This document shows positions 20,076 to 30,379 of a stretch of DNA of 64,000 nucleotides, piece by piece. The first letter of the stretch is position 1. Each line of letters opens with the position of its first letter. The position numbers were made by a program, and so were the translations under genes. Location: assembly GCA_903632075.3 (NCBI GenBank), contig CAHIKZ030000060.1, positions 862,501 to 926,500 of the forward strand. Direction: 5' to 3'. Below the pieces are notes generated by a model. The model saw nothing but the letters and a program-made list of their open reading frames with translations, was not told where the DNA came from and made no database searches. This stretch comes from Acanthosepion pharaonis. Its lineage: Eukaryota > Mollusca > Cephalopoda > Sepiida > Sepiidae.

Positions 20076-20689
20076 AAACTATCTTTATCAAAAAATAACG
20101 TTCATTGCAATGTTTACATATATTAAAGCAATGAGATTCTGCCGAGCCATGATTGTCTACTCGATGACACTGAAAGCGGTGTGGGGTGAGGGCGGATTGC
20201 TTAGCGTCAGAACTGAATAGAGAATATTATAGTCAACAATGTAAAATGCTAATCTGTCTGTTAGCGTCAAATTTCTGAACATTTGCATTTAAATATCTTT
20301 TCGCTGTATATCTTTCTTTTACTTTTTCGTTTCAATTGCTTGCATGGCACGACTTTTATGATAAAAAATTTGCAAAAGAACAATTTTAGAAGAGAAGCAT
20401 GACCCACGGCATATTGTGTCAGTGTCAGGTTTTTAAAAACCTACTGTTGCGTTAGTTACTTTTTGTTTTTATTTCGTAAAGCCTTGTAGCGTAGAAAATG
20501 GAGTGGTGTAGAAAACAGTAACAAATTTTTCAAAAAATTCTTTTTGACTGAAATCGCTTTTAGCACAGTTTATATACGTTTACTCAGATTTTATAAGTAC
20601 GCAAGTCTATATAAATGAAGTGAGTGAAAGAGTTTAGAAAACTTGCTTAAAATATTCATGAATAGAATTTCAGATTATTTTCTTTATTA

Positions 20690-21212
20690 TCATTTTATTT
20701 GATTTTTCTGGAAATTTTCTTTCTTTCACTTTACCATCGTTTTTTTTCCTTGCCGTCTACTTACCATCATCTTTTTTCATTCTCCATACCATCGTCATTT
20801 CTTCTTCAGTTCTCCTTATTTTCCTGTTTCTATTCTTTCTAACCTACCATTGTTATTTCCATTGTTTTCTTCTCTCTGCATTCGTCTTTATTTCTTTCTC
20901 CCTATCATCGACTTTTCCCCTTCCGTTCTCCTTATCATCGTCTGTTTCCTTTCTTTCTCACTAATATCGTCTTTTCCGTTCCTTCCTGCTCTCTGCCATA
21001 ATCTTTGTTTATTTCTCCCTACCATCGATTTTTCCACGGCCATTTTTGTTAGCATCGTCATTTTCTCTTTCTACCTAGCATCTACATTTCCGTTCCTTCC
21101 TTCTCTCTGCCATCATCATTTTCTTTCTTTACCCCTACTATCGCCTTTTCCGTTCCTTTTCTCTCCCTGACATCGTCTTTTCCCCTTCCGTTCTCCTTAT
21201 CATCATCTGTTT

Positions 21213-21267
<55 letters not shown>

Positions 21268-21520
21268 AACATCGTCATTTTCGTTCCTTTCTTTTCTCTG
21301 CCATCGTTTTTTTCCCATTTATTTACTTACTCTGTCATCCTCTTTACCTTTCCTTCCCACTGCTATCCTCTTTTCTTCCTACCATCGTCTTTTCCCTTCC
21401 TTTTCACTTCCATCGTCTCCCCTCCTTCTCACTGCCATCACTTTTCCTCTCCTTTTTCTCCCTCAAGCTCCTTCCTTCCTTCCTTCCTTCCTCCTTGTTA
21501 TCGCCTTTCCTCTACTATTA
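20690..21520. repeat. Polypyrimidine minisatellite, about 830 bp
   Basis: The plus strand is almost all C/T with repeated phrases such as CTCCTTATCATCGTCT, CTACCATCGTC, TTTTCCGTTCCTTCC and CTCTCTGCCATC, unit roughly 35-45 bp. It includes (CTTT)n at 21211-21266 and (CCTT)n at 21472-21493. The strand asymmetry could allow triplex DNA. The ORF at 20850-21170 is a by-product. Confidence 0.85.
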
Positions 21521-21739
21521 TCAATTTTTTTTTCAATTGTTTATAATCATCTTTTTTTTTATCATTATTTTGCTTTGTAAGTCCTTTATTCTCTTTTCTT
21601 CAAGATAATCTCTGCTTACACTACAAGAATCCTGACCCACACCTACGATAAATGAGGCTAAGGATGAGAAAAGGAAGGTTGAAAAATCATTTCCCCGCCA
21701 CTACTTGCCCAGTATAAATAACAACTAGTAATGTCCCGC

Positions 21740-22180
21740 CACTCGAATTCTCACATATCATAAATGATCCTTGCCTTGAACGTCTACTGGGACTCAAGCT
21801 CTCCCCAGAAGTCAAACGGGACTACTATATTCGATCTATTGCTAAAGATGCTGGAAAAATGGTCAGTTCACTGGACTGCTCCAGTAAGTATCTGCCGCCC
21901 CCTGCTATACTCTATCGTTAGATCAGACCAAAAATGAAGTATTGTTACTATATTTGGACTGGAGCTGCTCTGTCCTCAATTGCCTGTCGACACAGACTTG
22001 TGGTGATGAATTATTTTCCACCCTACAACCCCTTTCCGCACAGACAAAATCTCTCGCTGCTCTAACACTATTTCAATATCATGCGTTCTTACGATCAATA
22101 TTCCTTAGATCCAGCATTCATAACATTTACAACTGGGACCAGTCATGTAACGTACACAAGTATGAATCCTCCCTATTCCC
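21740..22180 (+). pseudogene. L-A2 LINE, decayed C-terminal region
   Basis: The translation gives LERLLGLKLSPEVKRDYYIR, SIAKDAGKMVSSL, LPPPAILY.. IRPKMKYCYYIWTGAALSS, GDELFSTLQPLS and TSHVTYTSMNPP across two or three frames. It corresponds to the same post-RT region as L-A but is a separate subfamily, also at 29.85 kb and 9.5 kb. It runs straight into repeat R4 at 22190. Confidence 0.7.
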
Positions 22181-22189
22181 TTTCTATTT

Positions 22190-22720
22190 CATTATTTTGG
22201 TTTGTTTTGTTTTACGGTATATCAACCTCAATGGGTTATTTAATGCCGGCAAAATTTTTATTGCTGCTATTTTTCCTTCAAAAATGTATTGCTGGTAATA
22301 TTTTTTTTTCAAAAATGTATTGCTAGTAATATTTATTTTTTAAAAACATTCTTGGTAATATTTTTTTTTTTTCAAAAATGTATTACTGGTAATATTTTTT
22401 TTTTCTTCAAAAATTTATTACTGGTAATAATTTTTAAAAATATTTCTGGTATTAAAACCTATTTTTACACTTTCATAGTGTTTTTACCCAAGTTTCGGGG
22501 TTAACTATTTGCCCATAGCTGGGACCCTAACAGGTGCTACGACCCCGGGTCAGGTCTGACCTGGGAACATCAGCAATTAAGAGGTGGTTCCACGATCCTC
22601 AAAACCTGATGATCAGAAGCCTTGCTGCTGGACATAGTTTATCGTCTTACCCAGGACGCGGATTTAGTTTATCGTCATACCCAGGACTGATTTCATTAGT
22701 AAGGAGTAAGTTCCACTAGG
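22190..22720 (+). repeat. Repeat R4 with 30-40-bp internal repeats
   Basis: TTTACGGTATATCAACCTCA ATGG, then reiterated TTCAAAAATGTATTGCTGGT AATATTT units (22270-22480), then AACTATTTGCCCATAGCTGG, ACCCCGGGTCAGG and AGTTTATCGTC.TACCCAGGA twice. An inverted, collinear copy lies at 59090-60060, 36 kb away. Confidence 0.85.
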
Positions 22721-22861
22721 ACAGCTTCTTCACAAGAACTGCGTCTTTGTGGAATAGATTCCTGGCATGATGCTTTCGAAATCACTACAGTCTTTATCTC
22801 TTCAAACGGATAATCGTTGTCATTCCTGCTTATCTCGAACTAACGTTCTGAACTGACATAA

Positions 22862-22973
22862 AGTGGAAAGACTGATTGAATCCATTGCTAGGTCAGCTGC
22901 TAAGAAAGTTGGTTCCCTGTGTCATGCCAATCAATTTTTCTTTCCAGAATCTTTCTTACATATTTATAAATCA
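22862..22973 (+). pseudogene. Outer L-A LINE, left part (host of nested insertion)
   Basis: ERLIESIARSAAKKVGSLCH, ANQFFFPESFLHIYKS: L-A sequence up to the residues that precede TIRP in other copies. It continues at 24076 after the inner copy. Confidence 0.8.
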
Positions 22974-24075
22974 TTCCTGCCAAACCGTGAATTGAAGGTC
23001 GTTCTCAACGGATTCTCCTCCAGCTCCTATCCCACGAACGCAGGTGTTCCCCAAGGCTCCATCCTTGGCCCCACACTATTCCTTATTTTCATCAACGACC
23101 TTCCTGACGTCATAGATTCCCAAGTAGGCATCTACGCGGACGACACTACAATTTACTCCTGCCTCAAAAACAAATCTAGTGTCGTTGACAAAACTAACCT
23201 GGCCGTTCGTCTCGAAAAGGACCTCCAATCAGTTGTGAAGTGGGGCAGGAATTGGCTGGTTAGCCATAACGCTCCAAAAAGAAAACTGCTCTCTATTAAT
23301 CACCACAGAGATCCTTCCCTGCCCTCCTCCCAATTAGGATGCTTGACGCTCAACTTCTCAAGAGCATCTCTCTGCGGCTGCTCGGTCTCACATTGACTGC
23401 TGACCTGAGATGGAACAAATACACTGAGTGAATTGCTTCGTCCACCGCAAGGAAAGTTGGCTCCCTATGCCGCGCCAGGAACCTTTTCTCCCCGGAATCG
23501 ATCCTTCAAATCTACAAATCAACCATTCACCCTTGCATGGAGTATTGCTGCCATATATGGTCTGGAGCCCCTTTTGTTTGCCTTGTGGTTTTTGACAAGA
23601 TCCAGAGACGGATATGCAATGTAATTGGCCCTGATCTGGCATCTCGTCTGCAGTCACTCTCTCACAGACGTGCCGTCGCCTCCCTCTGTCTTTTTTACAA
23701 ATACTTTCATGGTAACTATTCCGATGAGCTGCTTTCGCTTGTTCCCAGGCTTCATGAATTCAAGCGTCCTACGAGGCTGGCATCTCGCTCTCACCCTTTC
23801 ACTATTGAAATCGTTAAATGTAGCCGTCTCTTCTATTCCAATAGCTTCATATCTCGCATCTCCCGCCTGTGGAACTTCTCTTTTCTTGTTTCCCTGATAG
23901 CTATAATCTCCAACTATTCAAATGTAATGTCAATCGACATCTCCAGTTGCCTTGATCTATCCACTATCCTTTTCATCCTTTCCTCTGTCACTCCTATCTG
24001 CTCTCGCTCCAAGTCCACTGTAACCCCTTGCATGCTAGTGGCTTCCCGCCTTGCTTGGCGTGAAATGCTTAAAAA
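22974..24075 (+). pseudogene. Inner L-A LINE with RT core
   Basis: The most informative LINE here: ELKVVLNGFSSSSY, AGVPQGSILGPTLFLIFIND (RT motif with PQGS), IYADDTTIY (YADD catalytic motif), VVKWGRNWLVSHNAPKRKLL. A frameshift near 23340 and another near 23530 are followed by EYCCHIWSGAPFVCLVVFDK, LCLFYKYFHGNYSDELLSLV, HPFTIEIVKCSRLFYSNSFI and the 3' terminus GAAATGCTTAAAAAAA. It is 5' truncated within the RT domain. It would encode reverse transcriptase for target-primed retrotransposition if whole. This copy is inactive. Confidence 0.9.
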
Positions 24076-24630
24076 AAACTACCATTCGCCCAGGCTTAGA
24101 ATGTTGCTGTCACATAGGCTGTTCATGCTATTTATCTAGGGCTCCTTGATAAAATTCAATGAATAAACAGCAATATTACTAATCCTGATCTGGCATCTCG
24201 GCTTCAGCCACTTTCCCACCGCCGTAAGGTTTACTTCCTGTACCTTATTTTCACGGTAATTGTTCGGGATGAGCTTTTCCCTATGGTACCTAGGCCTTTT
24301 TTTTTTTTAAATTTAAGCGCTGTACAACGTCGAGGTTTCATCAATTTAAAATCAAAACGGCTAGATGTAACTGTAAATGATATGCTAAACTTCTTCTATC
24401 GCACTTCTCACTCGTGGAACTCTCTTCCGGCTCCATGCTTTCCAGCTAACTTTAATCTGCAAAAATTTAAATGCAATGTCAATCGCTATCTACTGTCCTT
24501 CTGATTATTTTTCTTTTGTTCTCGCTCTTTAGTAATGTTTCTGTTTTCTAATTCTTCCATAGCCAGTAACCTCTTGTGTCTTAGTGGCTTTACTGCCTTG
24601 CTTGAAATTAACTCAACTAAAAAATACCGC
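24076..24630 (+). pseudogene. Outer L-A LINE, right part
   Basis: It resumes at TACCATTCGCCCAGGCTTAG (TIRPGLECCCHI), then DLASRLQ-like and YFHGNC.. relics, SHSWNSLPAPCFPANFNLQK, FKCNVNRYLLSF and an A-rich 3' end at CTCAACTAAAAAAT. It is more decayed than the inner copy, consistent with being older. 24640-25250 beyond it holds nothing I can assign. Confidence 0.8.
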
Positions 24631-25254
24631 CATGAATCTAATTTCTGTCTTTTTATTACACTCATACACCGTTAGAGGGTAACTCTATTTTGAATGGCTT
24701 TTGGGCCTTGTGCTGGGTAAAGATTAATAAAAAAATATCTAATTCAACATTGAAATGACCAATTGTGTATCAGGGAGACGAACAAGGGCACTGGAGTGCA
24801 TCAGTAAATTTTTGCACTTGGGCGTAACTAAAGATCTTCCCTATCGATGTATCAGTTTCCCTTGTCACCGTTGTTGTAGTTATCTTCGCCACTCGGGGGT
24901 GGGGGGCATTGATTGTATATCAGTGATTATGATGACAGTTCGTTATGAACATCAGTAAGGGAAGATGATTAATGTTTAAATGAGTAGGCGGAAGTGAGAC
25001 GAAAGTCAAGCTCAACCACTTCCTCTCAATTCGATCCTATTTTCTCTGTCTTCTTGTGTCAACTGACTCCTTTTATAGTGCCTGTCACCCGACTTTTAGA
25101 TTGCACCATTTTTATTTTAAATTCCTGTCTCTCTTTTCCACATCAAAGTCATTTTGTGTGTTTCCATTAATTTTTCTTTCCATCACTTTCTCTTTTTCTT
25201 TCCTTCTCCTTTTATATCTTCTTCTCTACCGTTTTTTTTATTTTTAACTTTTCA

Positions 25255-25672
25255 CCCCAAGCGAGGCGGGAATGCCACTAGCACGCAAGGGGTTACAGAA
25301 AGTGGGAGCAAGAGTAAAGAGGCGTGAAAGAGGAAAGGATGAAGAAAAAGACGGGGAATTAGATCAAGTCACCTGGAGATGTTGATTGACATTGCATTTG
25401 AATAGTTTGAGATTATAGCTATCAGGGAAGCAAGTAAGAGGAAGGGAGTTCCACAGACGGGAAGTGCGAGACATGAAGCTATTAGAGTAGAAGAGACGGC
25501 TACATTTAACCGCTTCGACAGTGAAAGGGTGAGACCGAAATGCCAACCTAGTGGCACGTTTAAATTCATGCAGTTTGGAAACTAGCGAAAATAGCTCGTT
25601 GGAGCAGTTACCGTGAAAGTATTTGTAGAAAAGACAGAGGGAGGCGACAGCACGTCTGAGAGAGACCTGTCA
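25255..25672 (-). pseudogene. L-A LINE, 3' end, minus
   Basis: Minus strand: FRSHPFTVEAVKCSRLFYSN, SFMSRTSRLWNSLPLTCFPD, SYNLKLFKCNVNQHLQVT, open for 60 aa, with the upstream YFHGNC../LVS.LHEFK region in another frame. The 3' end abuts TTCACCCCAAGCGAGGCGGG. 5' truncated near 25672. The pyrimidine-rich 25673-25930 follows. Confidence 0.8.
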
Positions 25673-25929
25673 ATCTATCCTTTTTCTTTTTCCTCTTTCT
25701 TTCTATGTTCCTCTTCTTTCTCGCTATTTCTCTTACTCTCTTTCTTTTCCCTTCCTCTTTGGAATCTATTTTCTGGTCTTTAGATTTTTCGTTCACACTT
25801 TCATTCTTTTAAATCTTTACATTGAAATCATTTCCCCCCTCTTTCTATTCTCATTCTTTTTCGTTCTTTATCGACCTTTCTTCTTTCTTTTATCTTCTTT
25901 ATCTTCCTTTCATTTGACTTTCAGCGTTT

Positions 25930-26520
25930 ATCTCTTTTTGAGCTCCTTTAACGCATATACTCGGGGATGGGCCTCACTTTTTTTTCCCACCAAAATTTCG
26001 TTAAAAATCCGCTCGACATCATAGAGAATACGAAGTAGGCTGTGGCGTATCCGTAGTTCAATCGAGTTACCTTGGACTTCTGCATAAGCTGGCGCAAGGG
26101 AGAAAATTAATTTTTCCCGACATTTTGATTTTACGCAGCCGCCTCTTCAAACATTACCGCGTCAGAGATCGAATAAAATCGCCCGATCTGCATTAGTTAT
26201 ATTTACCATTTCTTATCTGATTTACGGCGGAAGGCTCATTTTCAAGTGATTTTAGGACTGAAGCGATTACCAGTATCCACATTTTCGTTTAAACAGAGCA
26301 GCCCCGCACACGATGCGTAAATAAAAATATTTGACATTGATGATGACGAAGAAGATGTTTTGAGGTTTCAGTCCTGATGAAATTTAATAACTAAATCTAA
26401 ATGAATAAACATTTTTCTTATGTTTTAATATATGTAAGCAATGCTTTAAAACAAAGGTGAATATTTGAAAATATTTAACTGTTGCAACCATCACGCTCTG
26501 CCAATACCTCATAATTAATA
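25930..26520. other. Low-repeat island, no gene seen
   Basis: Comparatively balanced base composition with CpG-containing phrases (GCGCAAGGGAG, TTACGGCGGAAGG, CCCGCACACGATGCG). It has no long ORF, no TE motif and no match to the repeat families of the window. It could be a regulatory or ancient unique sequence. Confidence 0.3.
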
Positions 26521-26955
26521 GACTATTCCGTTTTGATCGCGTGCAAATAAAAAAGACATATCGGGAACGCTACTTGATTTCAGTGAAAAAAAAAAGTATT
26601 GATATTAGGGGAAAAGCCACTTTGTTACACTCAAATGAAATTCCACTTCCCACCCGCTGGATGAGCGGTAACCCTAGTCTGGGAACCCCTGAACTAGTGT
26701 TTTTATTACGGCGTATATATTTAATGTAATTATATGACTGAAAAGAGAGAGAAAGAATATCTTTCCCATCTTGACACAGAAAAAATGCACCTTTCACGTT
26801 ATTTCTATTCTGTTTTGATCGTGTGCAAATAACAAAGACATATTTGTGACGTTACTTGTTTTCAGTTGAAAAAACAAAGTTTAAAAAAAAGAGCGAAAGA
26901 AAGAAGTTTTTAACGTCTCCTCATAAATAATGGACTATTCCGTTTTAAAATAGAT
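26520..26955. repeat. Relatives of the 11.1-kb 150-bp repeat
   Basis: Three GACTATTCCGTTTTGATCG or similar blocks (26521, 26803, 26931), each followed by a GTGCAAATAA.AAAGACATAT relative of the GCGTAGAAAAACAAGA phrase. Between two of them lies GAGCGGTAACCCTAGTCTGGG AACCCCTGAAC. Confidence 0.7.
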
Positions 26956-26961
26956 ATATAA

Positions 26962-26964
<3 letters not shown>

Positions 26965-27007
<43 letters not shown>
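26965..27007. repeat. (TA)n microsatellite
   Basis: TA tract next to the left arm of the palindrome. A matching tract follows the right side at 27343-27374. Confidence 0.95.
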
Positions 27008-27010
<3 letters not shown>

Positions 27011-27305
27011 CGAAATAAAAGTATAAAATTTAATATTACAAGACATATTAAAAGTATTAAATTAAAAAAAAAAAAATCAACAACAAGGGGGGCAACCGGT
27101 TTCGCTCCTGCTCGTCAGGCTTCCACGGGAGATTGAAAATTAAAACAGAGAAATGTACAGTAAGAATGGGTGTAAAAAAAATTAAACCTGACGAGCGGGA
27201 GCGAAACCGGTTGCTCCCCAATCCCCCTTGTTGTTGAGTTTTTTTTTTTATTTAATACTTTTTAATATGTCTTGTAATATTAAATTTTATACTTTTATTT
27301 CGATC
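27008..27305. repeat. Large palindrome, arms about 112 and 119 bp
   Basis: The left arm 27008-27119 (GATCGAAATAAAAGTATAAA ... CTCGTCAGG) is the near-perfect complement of 27187-27305 (CCTGACGAG ... TTTATTTCGATC), with a 67-bp centre. Differences are mostly in A/T and G runs. TA tracts lie on both sides. CAACCGGTTTCGCTCCTGCTCG in the arms is GC-rich against the AT background. It could be a foldback MITE or an inverted SINE pair. Confidence 0.9.
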
Positions 27306-27337
27306 ATTAAATTTTGTACCTACAAAAATATCTTTAA

Positions 27338-27378
<41 letters not shown>

Positions 27379-27510
27379 AAATAAAAACAGACCACTTTAA
27401 GGTTCCATGTAATAAATTATTTCACCACAGCCCTTTTAAAGGACTGCGGATCATCAGACTTTTGTGTTCATTTTGTTTAGTTCTTTTTTTGTAACAGATT
27501 TAATGTTTAG

Positions 27511-27970
27511 TACAGCTGGAGACAATCACCAACTACAGGATATCTACCAAGCTCCCCGTGATCAGATGTGGCGCAAGGCCGAATTTAATGTGGAGTATCC
27601 GAGCCCGTAGGCTAGGCCAAAAATCCTTTTAGACCCCATATAAAACGGGGTCGGGTAGCTGTTTCCCGTGACGAGACTCAGCCCTTTGACATATCCTCGT
27701 TTGGGGATTCTCTCTAACAGGAAGCAGAGAGTTTAACCAGCACAGCTGGAGACGAATTTGCAGGATATCTACAGACCGCCCCACGTGGTCAGGTGTGGCA
27801 CAATGCCGAATTTAATGTCGGGTATCCCGAAGACCCTATATAAAACAGGGTCGGGTAGCTGTTTCCTGAGACGAGACTCTGCCCTTCGACATAGCCTAGT
27901 CTTGGGATCCTCTCTGCCCGGAGGCAACGAGTTTGAACAGCACAGCTTGAGACGAATCTCCAACTACAGA
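27511..27970 (-). mobile_element. Head-to-tail dimer of the structured element
   Basis: CACAGCTGGAGAC begins units at 27511 and 27741, and again at 27941 (third, partial). Periods are about 230 and 200 bp. Stem GACCCC/GGGGTC (27632-27652) in unit 1 becomes GACCCT/AGGGTC (27832-27852) in unit 2, and is GAACCC/GGGTTC in the copies at 2.2 and 37-38 kb, so both sides of the stem changed together. Other shared blocks: AAGGCCGAATTTAATGT, GAGACGAGACTC.GCCCTT, GGATCCTCTCTGCCCGGAGG. Confidence 0.8.
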
Positions 27971-28194
27971 CCAACATACAGTATTTACTACTGTATTTAT
28001 GTGAATGGGGAAATACCCATTAACAAAAATTATGTAGACGTTAAAAGGAGCCATGTAACTCTTCAAATTATAGTGCAACCTATCTACGAGTCAGCCGCAA
28101 ATACCCATTTTGACAACCCCAAACTAAGTGTACGATCTATCTACTAGTACAACCTATCAGCGTGTATATACGGTATTTACTGAAAAGTTACGTG

Positions 28195-28865
28195 GTATCT
28201 GTCCTTCTCTATAGCAGTGAATGCTGATCAGTCTTCTCAAGAATGAAGAAGAGACTTGAAGCAACAGAAATGTGGTTCTACAGAAAAATGCTGAGGGTAC
28301 CATAGACCGAACATGTGAACAACGACGAGGTTTTGGAGAAAATGAAAACAAAAACGAAACTTATACTTAGCACCAGGAAGAGGCAGTTGGAATTTTTTGG
28401 ACATATAATGAGGAAGGAGCACTTGAAAAATCTAATACTCACAGGGCAGATTGAGGGTGACGATATTCAGTCACCCTCCCACAAGGGTGTCATGTGGCAC
28501 AAGGCCTTTTTAACGTGGGCATTCCGAGCCCGTGAGCTCGGCCAAAAATATGCCCATTGATCTCGTGTAAACGGGTTCAGAGCCGGTCTACCTCCCCGAA
28601 TGAGACTCCGCCCTTCGACGTAGCCTCCTTCGGATTCCTCCCGCCCGTAGGAAGAGAGTTCAACCGAACAGTCGCTCAGAAAGTACTGACTTGATCGACA
28701 GATTGAGGGTGACAGGGACACAGTAAATCAACGCATAACGTTGTAAGCTTGAGTAAAGTGTCGGCGGAACAGGTCTTGGGAGAAAAGACTAAAAATTATT
28801 AAGAGCTACAAGGGGCAGGAAGTTGTGGAGAGTCATGATTGCCTACGTTCCGAGGGAACACGATA
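28195..28865 (+). pseudogene. L-B LINE C-terminus, split by structured element
   Basis: The left part (28195-28461) gives FSRMKKRLEATEMWFYRKML, TEHVNNDEVLEKMKTKTKLI and RKRQLEFFGHIMRKEHLKNL, ILTGQIEG. The right part (28699-28865) resumes with QIEGDRDTVNQRITL, then SYKGQEVVESHDCLRSEGTR in shifted frames and the 3' end ACACGATACATAG. This is the region after the RT domain of an RTE-like LINE. The insertion 28462-28698 carries a 15-bp target duplication. Confidence 0.85.
28447..28713 (-). mobile_element. Structured element, single insertion, 15-bp TSD
   Basis: The target duplication CAGATTGAGGGTGAC is at 28447-28461 and 28699-28713. The 237-bp insert, read on the minus strand, runs GTCAGTACTTTCTGAGCGAC, GGTTGAACTCTCTTCCTACG, GGAGGCTACGTCGAAGGGCG, GGCCGAGCTCACGGGCTCGG, AATGCCCACGTT, AAGGCCTTGTGCCACATGAC, ACCCTTGTGGGAGGGTGACT. 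This defines the boundaries of the family independently of the 2.1-kb copy. Confidence 0.9.
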
Positions 28866-28869
28866 CATA

Positions 28870-29120
28870 GACAAGAACTTTTCATTTACATTGATTATTT
28901 CAAAACTTCTGATCTCATATTTTTCCTTTTTTCTCTCTTTATTTTCTTTCTCCGCCATTAATATATTTTTGTCTTCCATTTCTTTGTACTTTTTTCTAAG
29001 TTTCTGTTTAAATGAAATTACTCTGTCTATCTCTCAGACGTTTAGCATCCATTAAAACAATGACTGAATATATGAAATACTTCAAGAAATTAAGAGCTTT
29101 CATCTTTTCTCGTCAACTTT
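28870..29120. other. No recognisable feature
   Basis: Pyrimidine-rich plus strand, no conserved ORF. Confidence 0.4.
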
Positions 29121-29124
29121 AGGC

Positions 29125-29250
29125 AAGGTAGAATATTTGCCACTTTACCTTCCAGTGGCATAGTAATATGTACCAGCAACTGGGGGCTACGCAAACCTAT
29201 CTATTTCCAAAATAACTGAAGTTTTTTTTTTATTTTCTAGAAAGACACCA
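29125..29250. repeat. Direct repeat R5, copy 1
   Basis: AGGCAAGGTAGAATATTTGCC, CTTACCTTCCAG-like and ACAAACCTATCTA blocks recur at 29700-29800 (copy 2), 575 bp downstream. Confidence 0.7.
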
Positions 29251-29439
29251 TGCTAACAAAGAGTATAAATATATTTACTTTTAAGTCCAGTTCGTCAATT
29301 TATTAGTCACTGTTTCCATTCACCTGTCCCAGGATGCATCTCTTTCCCATCTGAGCGGTGTTTACACTTATAACTATAAGAAGGAATATTTACAAATAAT
29401 AATATTCTTTTATATTTATACATCCATCTCTCTCCCTCT

Positions 29440-29695
29440 CACTCTCTCTTTCTCGCTATATATAAACTTTTAAGCATTTCGCCTCAAGCAAGGTGGGAGA
29501 GCATGCAGGAGATTGTAGAGAGTGAAAGTGAGGAAGGGTAACGAGGAAAGGATAAAAGAAGAATGGGTGGGGATCAAGGCAACAGAAGATGGCGATTGAT
29601 GATGCATTTAAATTTTTGAAGATTGTAGTTATCAGGGAAGCAAATAAGCGGAAAGAAGTTCGACTGTCGGGAAGCGCAAGAAAATGAACTTTTGG
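29440..29695 (-). pseudogene. L-A LINE, 3' end, minus
   Basis: The 3' end AAGCATTTCGCC (complement of GGCGAAATGCTT) is at about 29474. Minus-strand relics: RQSNFFPLICFPDNYNLQKF and KCIINRHLLLP. Strongly truncated at the R5 copy near 29690. Confidence 0.7.
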
Positions 29696-29699
29696 ACTT

Positions 29700-29825
29700 T
29701 AAGCAAGGTAGATTATTTGCCAGCTTACCTTCCAGCGGCATATTAATAGGTAAGAACAACCTGGGCCTAGACAAACCTATCTACTTTCAAAATAAAACAC
29801 ACGCTTGAGAAAAATCGGAGGTATT
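29700..29825. repeat. Direct repeat R5, copy 2
   Basis: AAGCAAGGTAGATTATTTGCC, CTTACCTTCCAGCGGCATA and GACAAACCTATCTAC match copy 1 at 29125. Confidence 0.7.
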
Positions 29826-29849
29826 TTCTTTTACGTGTGACGTCTTTTC

Positions 29850-30340
29850 AGGATGTGGGTGATCCCGGATCGCCACGTCTAGGCGGCCATGTGAGTGATG
29901 AATTATTTCCCATCCTTTTCTACAGTGAAAGGTCAGAAATCTCTTGCGACTCTATGGCTAATTCCATGAAAAATGTCGAACAAGTTACTTTCCTTATTTC
30001 CACCAGTTCAGACTTTTACACGTATACAGTCGAATCGTCGTTAATTCCATGGAAAAAGTCAGACGAGCTACATTCATTATTTCCACCAGTTCAGACCTTT
30101 ACATGTATGCAGTCGAATCATCCTCAATCCCTTCGAGTCCTATTGGTAAGAAGGAAGATTTACTCGGACAACTTTTTCGCAAGAACTGTTAGCTTGTGGA
30201 GCAGACTCCCATAAAGACTCTTCTTCCGATCGCTACAATCTTCAAATGTCTGTCAACCGTTATCAACCTACAGTAACCCCATTCGGTAACGCCCTACATG
30301 AGGGGTTCTAGGGCCTTGTATTGAGTGAGCAACAGTAAAA
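29850..30340 (+). pseudogene. L-A2 LINE, C-terminal relic with internal duplication
   Basis: The translation shows SDELHSLFPPVQTFTCMQSN, KIYSDNFFARTVSLWSRLP* and further decayed C-terminal sequence, with a tandem duplication of the TTATTTCCACCAGTTCAGAC block (29994 and 30089). Same subfamily as 21.74 kb. Confidence 0.7.
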
Positions 30341-30379
30341 AAGAAAAGCAAATAGTATGCACTAAACTTCAGTCACTAA

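Noticed and set aside
22863..23396. Host gene encoding a reverse-transcriptase-like protein
   Set aside because: It is a truncated, frameshifted LINE RT nested in another LINE copy, with a typical retrotransposon 3' end.
27511..27970. Hammerhead ribozyme in the dimeric structured element
   Set aside because: I looked for the CTGANGA...GAAA core in both orientations and found only partial look-alikes (CCTGAGACGAGA). Not supported by eye; a model search is needed.
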